This document shows positions 1-5,029 of a DNA stretch of 6,637 bases, piece after piece. Source of the DNA: Frankiales bacterium (GTDB taxonomy: Bacteria; Actinomycetota; Actinomycetes; Mycobacteriales; SCTD01); NCBI GenBank assembly GCA_004299215.1, contig SCTD01000652.1:1-6637 (forward strand), given 5' to 3'. The notes beneath the pieces were generated by a model. The model saw only the letters and a list, made by a program, of their open reading frames with translations. It was not told where the DNA came from and searched no databases. The number at the start of each line of letters is the position of its first letter. Within the stretch, counting starts at the first letter, position 1. A program made the translations under genes and the position numbers.

Positions 1-86
1 TTGCGGGCGACGATGTCGCTGGGGGGCGCGTCGTAGAGCGCCCGCAGCTCAGCCTCGTCCGTGAGCGCCGTGTCGAAGAGGTCCAC
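1..86 (-). CDS. Partial CDS, probable pyridoxamine 5'-phosphate oxidase-family (FMN-binding split-barrel) protein, N-terminus only
   Basis: Only the first 28 codons are present; the gene runs off the left edge of the window. Read from GTG at 86, the peptide starts VDLFDTALTDEAE and continues LRALYDAPPSDIVARK. From memory, an acidic lead-in followed by an 'ELRxLYxxPS...K' segment resembles the N-terminus of PPOX-like flavoproteins of the DR2398 type, where it precedes the FMN-binding barrel. The barrel itself is outside the window, so the call rests on about 15 residues. GTG at 86 is the only usable start in this frame after the preceding gene; its Shine-Dalgarno is weak (AGGT about 15 bases upstream). 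It begins 20 bases after the stop of the DUF4349 lipoprotein gene on the same strand, so the two are probably cotranscribed. That a gene is here is fairly sure; its product is tentative. Confidence 0.5.
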   Translation of the reverse strand, partial: MDLFDTALTDEAELRALYDAPPSDIVAR

Positions 87-106
87 GCGCAGGACGGTAC
101 GACCTG

Positions 107-835
107 TCAGCCCGTCGGCGCCGTGCGACGCGAGCGCGCCCTCATCCCGAACCAGCCCGCGACGAGCAGCAGCGGCAGGAACGGCAGCAGCGCACCGGCG
201 GTGACCGCCAGCACCCGGCCCGTCGTCGACAGCGCCGACCAGCCCGCCGCCAGCCCGTCCCCGAAGCCGAGGGCGTCGCCGATGACCGGTGCGCCCGAGC
301 TGTCGAAGGTCACCGAGATCGTGGACAGGTCGACCCGCGCCTCGAGCGCCTCGAGCCGGGCCTGCAGCGACTCGAGCTCGATGTCGACGATCTGGTCGCC
401 CACGTCCTCGGTGCTCAGCCGCCGGTGCCGCTCGTCGCCGAGCCCGACGAGGTCGGCGATGGTCGCGTCGAACTCCGCCGGCGGCACCCGCAGCTGCACG
501 GTCGCCGACCCGCCCTCGTCGCTGCCGCTGCGGTCCTCGGCCTCGACGCGGCCGCCGGCAGCGCGCGCGAGCCGGCCGGCCTCGTCCGCTGCCTTCGTGA
601 TGTCGTCCACGCGCACGGCGAGCTCGGCCGTACGGATCACCGCGTCGCCGGGCGCGACCCGCAGGTCCACCACCGATCCCTCGCCGTCCGCCCGGCCCGC
701 TGAGGTGCCGCCGGCGTCCTGCGCGGCCCCGGCGGCCGGTGCCACGTCCCCGCTGGACTCGTCGCTGTCGCCGCCACCGGAGCACCCCGCCACCAGCAGG
801 AGGGGAAGGACGAGAGCTGCTGCCCGTACGCGCAT
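107..835 (-). CDS. DUF4349 domain-containing lipoprotein with shortened coiled coil
   Basis: A 242-residue membrane-anchored protein of unknown function. ATG at 835 was chosen over the longer frame starting at 919 because GGAGG lies 5 bases upstream and the protein then opens with a lipoprotein signal peptide: MRVR, a hydrophobic stretch, then lipobox V15-A16-G17 before C18. A low-complexity Gly/Ser/Asp/Ala linker (19-55) follows. The DUF4349 core starts near residue 66 with 'AVIRTAELAVRVDDI', then 'ATVQLRVPPAEFD' (111-123), 'STEDVGDQIVDIE' (141-153), 'LESLQARLEALEARVDLSTISV' territory (154-175), and a C-terminal membrane helix (about 207-230) with a basic tail. Family members usually carry about 35-40 more residues of coiled coil between the 'VVDxE' and 'LESLQARL' motifs. 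Here these motifs abut at E153/L154, so most of one helical hairpin is missing without loss of frame. It is divergent from hemY and precedes the PPOX-like gene by 20 bases. Family assignment is confident; function is unknown. Confidence 0.85.
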   Translation of the reverse strand: MRVRAAALVLPLLLVAGCSGGGDSDESSGDVAPAAGAAQDAGGTSAGRADGEGSVVDLRVAPGDAVIRTAELAVRVDDITKAADEAGRLARAAGGRVEAEDRSGSDEGGSATVQLRVPPAEFDATIADLVGLGDERHRRLSTEDVGDQIVDIELESLQARLEALEARVDLSTISVTFDSSGAPVIGDALGFGDGLAAGWSALSTTGRVLAVTAGALLPFLPLLLVAGWFGMRARSRRTAPTG

Positions 836-851
836 CGGAGCCTCCGGAAGT

Positions 852-865
852 CGGGTTCGTACCCG
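852..865. repeat. Short inverted repeat CGGGT-TCGT-ACCCG
   Basis: Perfect 5-bp arms (852-856 and 861-865) flank a 4-base centre. It lies 17 bases upstream of the DUF4349 start codon, in its probable 5' leader or promoter. It could be a small operator or a leader hairpin. Arms this short and GC-rich also arise by chance in such DNA, so no function is claimed. Confidence 0.25.
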
Positions 866-930
866 TGTGACGGTCCCGGCGGTGGCGCGGTTGCACGCGC
901 CGCGTCTCGAGCCGGTCACGGTCCTGCTCC

Positions 931-936
931 TAGGCT
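931..936 (+). promoter_or_regulatory. Putative -10 element (TAGGCT) for leaderless hemY transcript
   Basis: TAGGCT matches the actinobacterial -10 consensus TANNNT and ends 6 bases before the hemY ATG at 943. Transcription would therefore start at or next to the A of the start codon, giving a leaderless mRNA. There is no Shine-Dalgarno sequence in front of this ATG, which fits. No recognisable -35 box lies 16-18 bases further upstream. Confidence 0.5.
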
Positions 937-942
937 GCGGCC

Positions 943-2307
943 ATGCACGTCGCGGTGGTCGGAGGCGGGATCACCGGGCTCGCGGCGGCGTACGACGCCG
1001 TGCAGGCAGGCGCGCGCGTCACCGTCCTGGAGGCCTCCGGGCGGCTCGGCGGGAAGCTCGCCGTCAGCGAGGTCGGCGGCGTCGCGGTCGACGAGGGGGC
1101 CGAGAGCCTGCTCACCCGCGCGCCGGACGGCGTCGGCCTGCTCCGCGAGCTCGGCCTGGGCGACGAGCTCGTCGAGCCCGCCACCGCGGCAGCGAGCGTC
1201 TGGAGCCGCGGGGCCTTCCGGCCGCTGCCGACCCGGACCCTGCTCGGCCTGCCGACCGACCTGGCCGCTCTCGCCCGCAGCGGCGTGCTGTCGCCGCGGG
1301 GGCTGGCCCGCGTCCCTCTCGACCTCGTGCTGCCCGGACCGCGCGTGACCGAGGACCTGACCGTCGGCGAGCTGGTCGGCCGCCGGCTCGGCCGCGAGGT
1401 GGTCGAGCGGCTGGTCGACCCGCTGCTCGGCGGCGTCTACGCCGGACACGCCGACCGGCTCAGCGTGCGCGCGACGCTGCCCCAGCTCGTGCCGCACCTG
1501 GCCGGGCAGCGCAGCCTGCTCCGGGCGGCCCGCGCCGCGCTGCCTGCGGCCACCACGGCGGGCCCGCCCTTCGCGACCCTCCCCGGCGGCCTCGGCCGGC
1601 TGCCGGAGGTGCTCGCGGCGGCCGCCGCTGCCGAGGTGCGGCTGCGCACCACCGTGCGCGAGCTGACACGCACGCCCACCGGGTGGCGGCTGACCACCGG
1701 CAGCGCCGCCCACCCGCAGTCCCTCGACGTCGACGCCGTGGTCCTCGCCGTCCCGGCGACCCCGGCCGCTCGGCTGCTGGCCGGGCTGCTCCCGACCGCC
1801 GCAGCCGAGCTGGCCGGCCTCGACTACGCCAGCGTCGCGCTGGTGACCCTGGTGCTCGACGCCCCCGTGGGCGGAGCGGGCAGCGGGTTCCTCGTGCCCG
1901 CGGTCGAGGGGCGTACGACCAAGGCCGTCACGTGGTCCAGCCGCAAGTGGCCGCACCTGCCGCAGCGGCCCTTCGTGCTGCGCGGGAGCGTGGGGCGGGC
2001 GGGGGAGACCGCCGACCTCCAGCGCAGCGACGAGGAGCTGGTCGAGCTCGTCCGGCGCGACCTCGAGGCGCTGACCGGACCGCTGCCGCGCGTCCTCGAC
2101 ACCCGGGTGAGCCGCTGGGGCGGGTCGTTGCCGCAGTACGCCGTCGGCCACCTCGACCTGGTGCGGCGCGTCCGGGAGGGCGTCGCCCGGCACCCGCGGC
2201 TCGCCGTGGCCGGCGCGGCGTACGACGGCGTCGGCATCCCGGTCTGCATCCGGTCCGGGCGCGGTGCCGCGCGCGCCGTCCTCGGGCAGAATGGCGAGCA
2301 TGTCTGA
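943..2307 (+). CDS. hemY (cgoX): Coproporphyrinogen III oxidase (protoporphyrinogen oxidase family, HemY/CgoX)
   Basis: FAD-dependent oxidase of haem synthesis, 454 residues, the usual size for the family. It removes six electrons from coproporphyrinogen III to give coproporphyrin III in the route used by actinobacteria; databases often label it protoporphyrinogen oxidase (hemG). The N-terminus is a Rossmann dinucleotide-binding fold: GGG-IT-GL at 7-13, with E30 at the end of beta-2 where the ribose of FAD binds, followed by 'GRLGGK' (33-38) and 'DEGAES' (50-55). Other family landmarks are 'DPLLGGVYAG' (159-168), 'LPGGLGRL' (213-220) and the C-terminal FAD motif 'GAAYDGVGIPVCIRSG' (424-439). 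No signal peptide or membrane helix is present. ATG at 943 is supported by the immediate start of the fold and by the -10 box 6 bases upstream. It overlaps hemQ by 8 bases. Substrate (copro- rather than protoporphyrinogen) is inferred from the hemQ neighbour. hemE, hemH and other haem genes are not in the window. Confidence 0.93.
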   Translation: MHVAVVGGGITGLAAAYDAVQAGARVTVLEASGRLGGKLAVSEVGGVAVDEGAESLLTRAPDGVGLLRELGLGDELVEPATAAASVWSRGAFRPLPTRTLLGLPTDLAALARSGVLSPRGLARVPLDLVLPGPRVTEDLTVGELVGRRLGREVVERLVDPLLGGVYAGHADRLSVRATLPQLVPHLAGQRSLLRAARAALPAATTAGPPFATLPGGLGRLPEVLAAAAAAEVRLRTTVRELTRTPTGWRLTTGSAAHPQSLDVDAVVLAVPATPAARLLAGLLPTAAAELAGLDYASVALVTLVLDAPVGGAGSGFLVPAVEGRTTKAVTWSSRKWPHLPQRPFVLRGSVGRAGETADLQRSDEELVELVRRDLEALTGPLPRVLDTRVSRWGGSLPQYAVGHLDLVRRVREGVARHPRLAVAGAAYDGVGIPVCIRSGRGAARAVLGQNGEHV

Positions 2308-2992
2308 GGCCCCCAGCGCGCGCGAGCTCAACGACCAGCTGCTCTACACGATGTACGCCGTCTTCAGGGCGACGACGCCGCTCCCGGACGACCGCTCGGC
2401 GATCGCCGACGACGCGCAGCTGTTCCTCGACACGGCGCTCGAGAAGGACGTCTACACCCGCGGGACCTACGACGTCGCCGGCTTCAAGGCCGAGGCCGAC
2501 CTGCTGGTCTGGTGGACCTGCCCGGACGTCGCCGTGCTGCAGGAGACCTACAGCCGCTTCCGGCAGAGCGTGCTGGGCCGCTACCTGAGCCCGGTCTGGT
2601 CGAGCATCGGCATCCACCGGCCGGCGGAGTTCAACCGCAACCACATCCCGGCCTACGTCCGGCGCGAGGACCCTCGCACGTACATCTGCGTCTACCCGTT
2701 CAACCGCTCGCTCGAGTGGTACCTGCTGCCGGACTACGAGCGTCGCGGGATGCTGGCCGAGCACGGCATGCAGGGCAGGGAGTACGAGGACGTCCGCGCG
2801 AACACCGTCGCCGCCTTCGGGCTGGGCGACTACGAGTGGCTGCTGGCGTTCGAGGCCGACGAGATGCACCGGATCACCGACTGCCTGCGCCACCTGCGCA
2901 GCTCGCGGGCGCGGCTGCACACCAAGCTCGAGACGCCCTTCTGGTCAGGCATCCGCAAGCCGGTCGCGGAGATCGTCGCCAGCCTGCCCTAG
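2300..2992 (+). CDS. hemQ (chdC): Coprohaem decarboxylase / hydrogen-peroxide-dependent haem synthase (HemQ, chlorite dismutase family)
   Basis: Carries out the last step of the coproporphyrin-dependent pathway: oxidative decarboxylation of two propionates of iron-coproporphyrin to give haem b, using peroxide. The protein is 230 residues, cytoplasmic, and shows the actinobacterial ChdC signature. 'YPFNRSLEWYLLP' (132-144) contains the catalytic Tyr132 and Trp140, and 'MLAEHG' (151-156) contains the proximal haem ligand His155. The 23-residue Tyr-His and 8-residue Tyr-Trp spacings equal those of Corynebacterium diphtheriae HemQ (Y135, W143, H158). 'ANTVAAFGLGDYEW' and 'RHLRSSRARLH' follow as expected. 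ATG at 2300 was preferred: it lies in ATGTCTGA overlapping the hemY stop, with GGGCAG 10 bases upstream. ATG at 2291 (adding MAS) is possible but has no room for a ribosome site. Translation is probably coupled to hemY. The stop codon overlaps that of the convergent HATPase gene. Confidence 0.95.
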   Translation: MSEAPSARELNDQLLYTMYAVFRATTPLPDDRSAIADDAQLFLDTALEKDVYTRGTYDVAGFKAEADLLVWWTCPDVAVLQETYSRFRQSVLGRYLSPVWSSIGIHRPAEFNRNHIPAYVRREDPRTYICVYPFNRSLEWYLLPDYERRGMLAEHGMQGREYEDVRANTVAAFGLGDYEWLLAFEADEMHRITDCLRHLRSSRARLHTKLETPFWSGIRKPVAEIVASLP

Positions 2993-3414
2993 CCCCCGAC
3001 GCCCCGCGGCTGCGGCAGCAGCACGCCGTCGAGGGGCAGCTCGAACCAGACCGCCTTGGTGTACGGCGCAGGCGAGTCGTCGCACCCCCACCGCCACGCG
3101 ACCGCGTCCAGCAGACCCAGCCCGCGGCCGGTCGCGGCCGTCACCTCGTGCAGGCGCTGCTGCGGTCGGCGGCGCGAGCCGTCCTGGACCACCACGCGCA
3201 CCGTCCGCGTGGTGCGCTCCACCTCCACGGCCAGGGCCGTGCGCGCGTGCAGCACCGCGTTGGTCACCAGCTCGCTGACCAGCAGGACGGCCGGCTCCTC
3301 GAGGTGGGTGAGATCCCAGCCGCGCAGGGCGTCGGCGACCAGCCGCCGGGCGCTCCGCACGCTCGTCGGGGCGCCGGGCAGCTCCAGCCGGATCCGCAGG
3401 TCGCCGCCGTTCAC
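2989..3414 (-). CDS. ATP-binding protein, anti-sigma regulatory factor type (HATPase_c_2, RsbW/SpoIIAB-like serine kinase)
   Basis: A 141-residue single-domain GHKL ATPase of the type found in many copies in actinobacteria. Family members bind an anti-anti-sigma protein or a sigma factor and can phosphorylate the former on serine; the partner here is unknown. The N box is 'SELVTNAVLHA' (47-57, Glu48 and Asn52 for Mg-ATP). The G1 region is 'VVVQDGSRRRP' (75-84), with Asp78, and the ATP-lid glycines are 'TGRGLGLLDAVA' (95-106). It ends with 'KAVWFELPL' (120-128), the usual final strand. No sensor domain or membrane segment is present. The only start available is GTG at 3414; it has no clear Shine-Dalgarno. 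It lies 28 bases after msrB on the same strand, so is probably cotranscribed, and its stop (CTA at 2989-2991 on the plus strand) overlaps that of hemQ. No sigma factor, STAS protein or PP2C phosphatase is visible nearby. Confidence 0.85.
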   Translation of the reverse strand: MNGGDLRIRLELPGAPTSVRSARRLVADALRGWDLTHLEEPAVLLVSELVTNAVLHARTALAVEVERTTRTVRVVVQDGSRRRPQQRLHEVTAATGRGLGLLDAVAWRWGCDDSPAPYTKAVWFELPLDGVLLPQPRGVGG

Positions 3415-3442
3415 ACCCGAGACGTGCCCATCTGCACCGGCT

Positions 3443-3865
3443 TCATGTCGGAGGAACGGGCTGGCCCTGCGCGGGCGTCAGCCGCAGGCTGACCGAGTTC
3501 ATGCAGAAGCGGTCCCCGGTGGGCGTCTGCGGGGCATCGTCGAAGACGTGCCCGAGGTGGCTGCCGCAGCGCGAGCAGAGCACCTCCACGCGGAGCATGC
3601 CGAGGGAGCGGTCCTCGCGCAGCTCGACCGCGTCGCCGTCCTTGGGCGCGTAGAAGCTGGGCCAGCCGCAGTGCGAGTCGAACTTCGTGTCGCTGCGGAA
3701 CAGCTCCTGACCGCAGGCCCGGCAGGAGTAGACCCCCTCGGTCCTGGTGTCGTTGTACTCCCCGGTCCACGGCCGCTCGGTGCCCGCCTGGCGGAGCACG
3801 GCGTACTCCTCCGGCGTCAGCTCGGCGCGCCACTGCTCGTCGGTCTTGGTCACCTCGTAGGTCAT
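3443..3865 (-). CDS. msrB: Peptide-methionine (R)-S-oxide reductase MsrB
   Basis: Cytoplasmic repair enzyme that reduces the R form of methionine sulfoxide in proteins, normally recharged by thioredoxin. Length is 140 residues, typical of a stand-alone MsrB. It opens with 'TDEQWRAELTPEEYAVLRQAGTE' territory (8-30), the usual substrate-proximal helix. Structural zinc is bound by two CxxC pairs, C48/C51 and C97/C100. The recycling cysteine is C66 in 'SHCGWPSF' and the catalytic cysteine is C121 in 'RFCMNSVSL', so all six key cysteines are present and a two-cysteine mechanism is expected. 'GSHLGHVFDD' (101-110) completes the active site. ATG at 3865 is right at the conserved start; no Shine-Dalgarno is seen. 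The same frame stays open far upstream, opposite the polymerase gene and the propeller gene, but that is an antisense artefact and not a fusion. It is divergent from the ligD-type gene and followed by the HATPase gene. Confidence 0.96.
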   Translation of the reverse strand: MTYEVTKTDEQWRAELTPEEYAVLRQAGTERPWTGEYNDTRTEGVYSCRACGQELFRSDTKFDSHCGWPSFYAPKDGDAVELREDRSLGMLRVEVLCSRCGSHLGHVFDDAPQTPTGDRFCMNSVSLRLTPAQGQPVPPT

Positions 3866-3904
3866 GCGAGGTGCAGCGCGGCAGCCGTGCGTACTGTTCC
3901 GCGC
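3866..3904. promoter_or_regulatory. 39-bp divergent promoter region between msrB and the ligD-type gene
   Basis: The two start codons (msrB at 3865 on the minus strand, ligD-type at 3905 on the plus strand) are only 39 bases apart, so their promoters must overlap each other or reach into the opposite coding sequence. On the plus strand TACTGT (3892-3897) is a TANNNT -10 element followed by 7 bases and the ATG. No equally clear -10 was found for msrB, and neither start has a Shine-Dalgarno. Confidence 0.5.
3892..3897 (+). promoter_or_regulatory. Putative -10 element (TACTGT) for leaderless ligD-type transcript
   Basis: TACTGT fits TANNNT and ends 7 bases before ATG at 3905, the geometry of a leaderless actinobacterial transcript. 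It matches the arrangement in front of hemY in the same window. No -35 motif is evident. Confidence 0.5.
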
Positions 3905-4942
3905 ATGCCGTCGCCCTTCGTCGAGATCGAGGTCGACACGCCCACCGGCGAGCGGCTCGTGAAGGTCAGCAACCCCGAGAAGACCTACTTCAGCGGCCTC
4001 CCGGACGGACGCGGTCGCAAGCTGGACCTGATCGAGTACTACCTGGCCGTCGGCGACGGGATCGTCCGGGCGCTGTACGAGCGCCCCACCGTGCTCAAGC
4101 GCCACCCGGGCGGCGCGGAGACCGAGGCGATCTACCAGAAGCGGCTGCCCGACCACGCGCCGCCGTGGGTCGAGGGCGTCACCGTGTCCTTCCCGTCCGG
4201 CCGCAGCGCGCGTGAGCTCTGCCCCGTCGACGTCGCGCACGTCGTGTGGGCGGCGACCCAGGGCACCCTCGACTTCCACCCGTGGCCGTCCCGGCGCGCG
4301 GACACGGAGTCGCCGGACGAGCTGCGCATCGATCTCGACCCGATGCCGGGCACCGGCTGGGACGACGTCGTCGAGGTGGCCCTGGAGGTGCAGCGCTTCT
4401 TCGACGAGCTGGGCTTCGTGACCTACCCGAAGACCTCGGGCTCGAAGGGCCTGCACGTCTACCTGCGGATCGAGCCCCGGTGGAGCTTCACCGAGGTGCG
4501 GCACGCCACCGTGGCCGTGGCGCGCGAGATCGAGCGGCGCCGGCCCGAGGTCGCCACCGCCCGCTGGTGGCGCGAGGAGCGCGGCGAGCGCGTCTTCCTC
4601 GACTACAACCGCATGGCGCGGGACCAGACGATCGCGTCGGCCTACAGCGTGCGGGCCTCGCGGTTCGGCTACGTCTCCGCCCCGCTCACCTGGTCGGAGG
4701 TGACCTCGGCCCGGGTGGAGGACTTCGACATCTGGACCGTGCGCGAGCGCTTCGCCGAGCTCGGCGACGTGCACGCCGCGATCGACGACGTCCGCCACGA
4801 CCTGACGCCGCTGCTCGAGCTGTACGAGAGCCAGGGCGAGGGGGAGGCGCCGTTCCCCCCGCAGTTCGCCAAGCAGGAGGGCGAGCCGTTGCGCGTGCAG
4901 CCCTCCCGCAAGCGCCGCCAGCGCGGCGACCCCCCGGACTGA
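3905..4942 (+). CDS. ligD: Stand-alone LigD-type polymerase/primase domain protein (NHEJ, archaeo-eukaryotic primase superfamily)
   Basis: Primase-polymerase of bacterial non-homologous end joining, which fills gaps at double-strand breaks, preferring ribonucleotides, together with Ku and a ligase. The 345 residues cover one polymerase domain only: no phosphoesterase or ATP-dependent ligase domain is fused. The start 'VEIEVDTPTGERLVKVSNPEK' territory (6-26) is the typical beginning of such domains. Then come 'RPTVLKRHPGG' (60-70), 'HVVWAATQGTLDFHPW' (112-127), metal-binding D143 and D145 in 'RIDLDPMPG', the nucleotide-binding 'SGSKGLHVY' (178-186, His184), and the third metal ligand D233 in 'VFLDYNRMARDQTIASAYS'. 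All three catalytic aspartates are present, so it should be active. The C-terminal tail (about 324-345) is basic and disordered-looking (PSRKRRQR), possibly a DNA contact. ATG at 3905 follows a -10 box by 7 bases. It could work with a ligase encoded elsewhere, like the separate Prim-Pol proteins of mycobacteria; ku and a ligase gene are not in this window. Confidence 0.92.
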   Translation: MPSPFVEIEVDTPTGERLVKVSNPEKTYFSGLPDGRGRKLDLIEYYLAVGDGIVRALYERPTVLKRHPGGAETEAIYQKRLPDHAPPWVEGVTVSFPSGRSARELCPVDVAHVVWAATQGTLDFHPWPSRRADTESPDELRIDLDPMPGTGWDDVVEVALEVQRFFDELGFVTYPKTSGSKGLHVYLRIEPRWSFTEVRHATVAVAREIERRRPEVATARWWREERGERVFLDYNRMARDQTIASAYSVRASRFGYVSAPLTWSEVTSARVEDFDIWTVRERFAELGDVHAAIDDVRHDLTPLLELYESQGEGEAPFPPQFAKQEGEPLRVQPSRKRRQRGDPPD

Positions 4943-4946
4943 TCCT

Positions 4947-4985
4947 TCCCGTCTCCCCAGCACCCTGATGCTGGGGAAACCGGGA
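4947..4985 (+). terminator. Strong hairpin after the ligD-type gene, probable terminator
   Basis: A 9-bp perfect stem (TCCCCAGCA at 4954-4962, TGCTGGGGA at 4969-4977) closes a 6-base loop CCCTGA. An outer 5-bp stem (TCCCG 4947-4951 with CGGGA 4981-4985) pairs across a small internal loop. It begins 4 bases after the polymerase stop codon. There is no U tract, as is common for hairpin terminators in high-GC actinobacteria. It also lies 44 bases ahead of the next gene, so a leader role cannot be excluded. Confidence 0.6.
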
Positions 4986-5029
4986 GGAGCAGGCAGGAGC
5001 GCGACCGCTTCGCGGCGAATGCCCGGGTC

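Larger units (their letters stand above)
836..942. promoter_or_regulatory. Divergent intergenic region between the DUF4349 gene and hemY
   Basis: This 107-bp spacer must hold promoters for both outward-facing genes. On the minus strand GGAGG sits 5 bases before the DUF4349 ATG. On the plus strand a TANNNT -10 element sits just before hemY (see separate entry). An inverted repeat lies at 852-865. No convincing -35 hexamer was found for either side. Confidence 0.5.

Noticed and set aside
2..9. The 8-mer TGCGGGCG occurs at the left edge (2-9) and near the right edge (6628-6635), hinting at a circular molecule.
   Set aside because: Eight GC-rich bases are expected by chance here, and both edges fall inside unrelated, oppositely oriented coding sequences.
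836..919. A longer DUF4349 protein starting at 919 on the minus strand.
   Set aside because: The extra 28 residues are Arg/Thr-rich, would bury the lipoprotein signal peptide, and a good GGAGG lies directly before the ATG at 835.
916..2331. A 471-codon minus-strand open frame opposite hemY.
   Set aside because: It is antisense to a gene with clear FAD-enzyme motifs and has compositionally biased, motif-free protein.
123..2588. An 821-codon plus-strand open frame.
   Set aside because: It crosses the DUF4349 gene antisense and hemY/hemQ in a wrong frame, and its translation is Arg/Ala/Pro-rich without motifs.
3411..3833. A 140-codon minus-strand open frame whose TGA overlaps the HATPase GTG (GTGA), looking like translational coupling.
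   Set aside because: This frame is a shadow of msrB, whose true frame ends at 3443; the GTGA overlap is therefore coincidental.
5005..5015. Small hairpin CCGC-TTC-GCGG before the propeller gene.
   Set aside because: Four-base arms are too short to distinguish from background in this composition.
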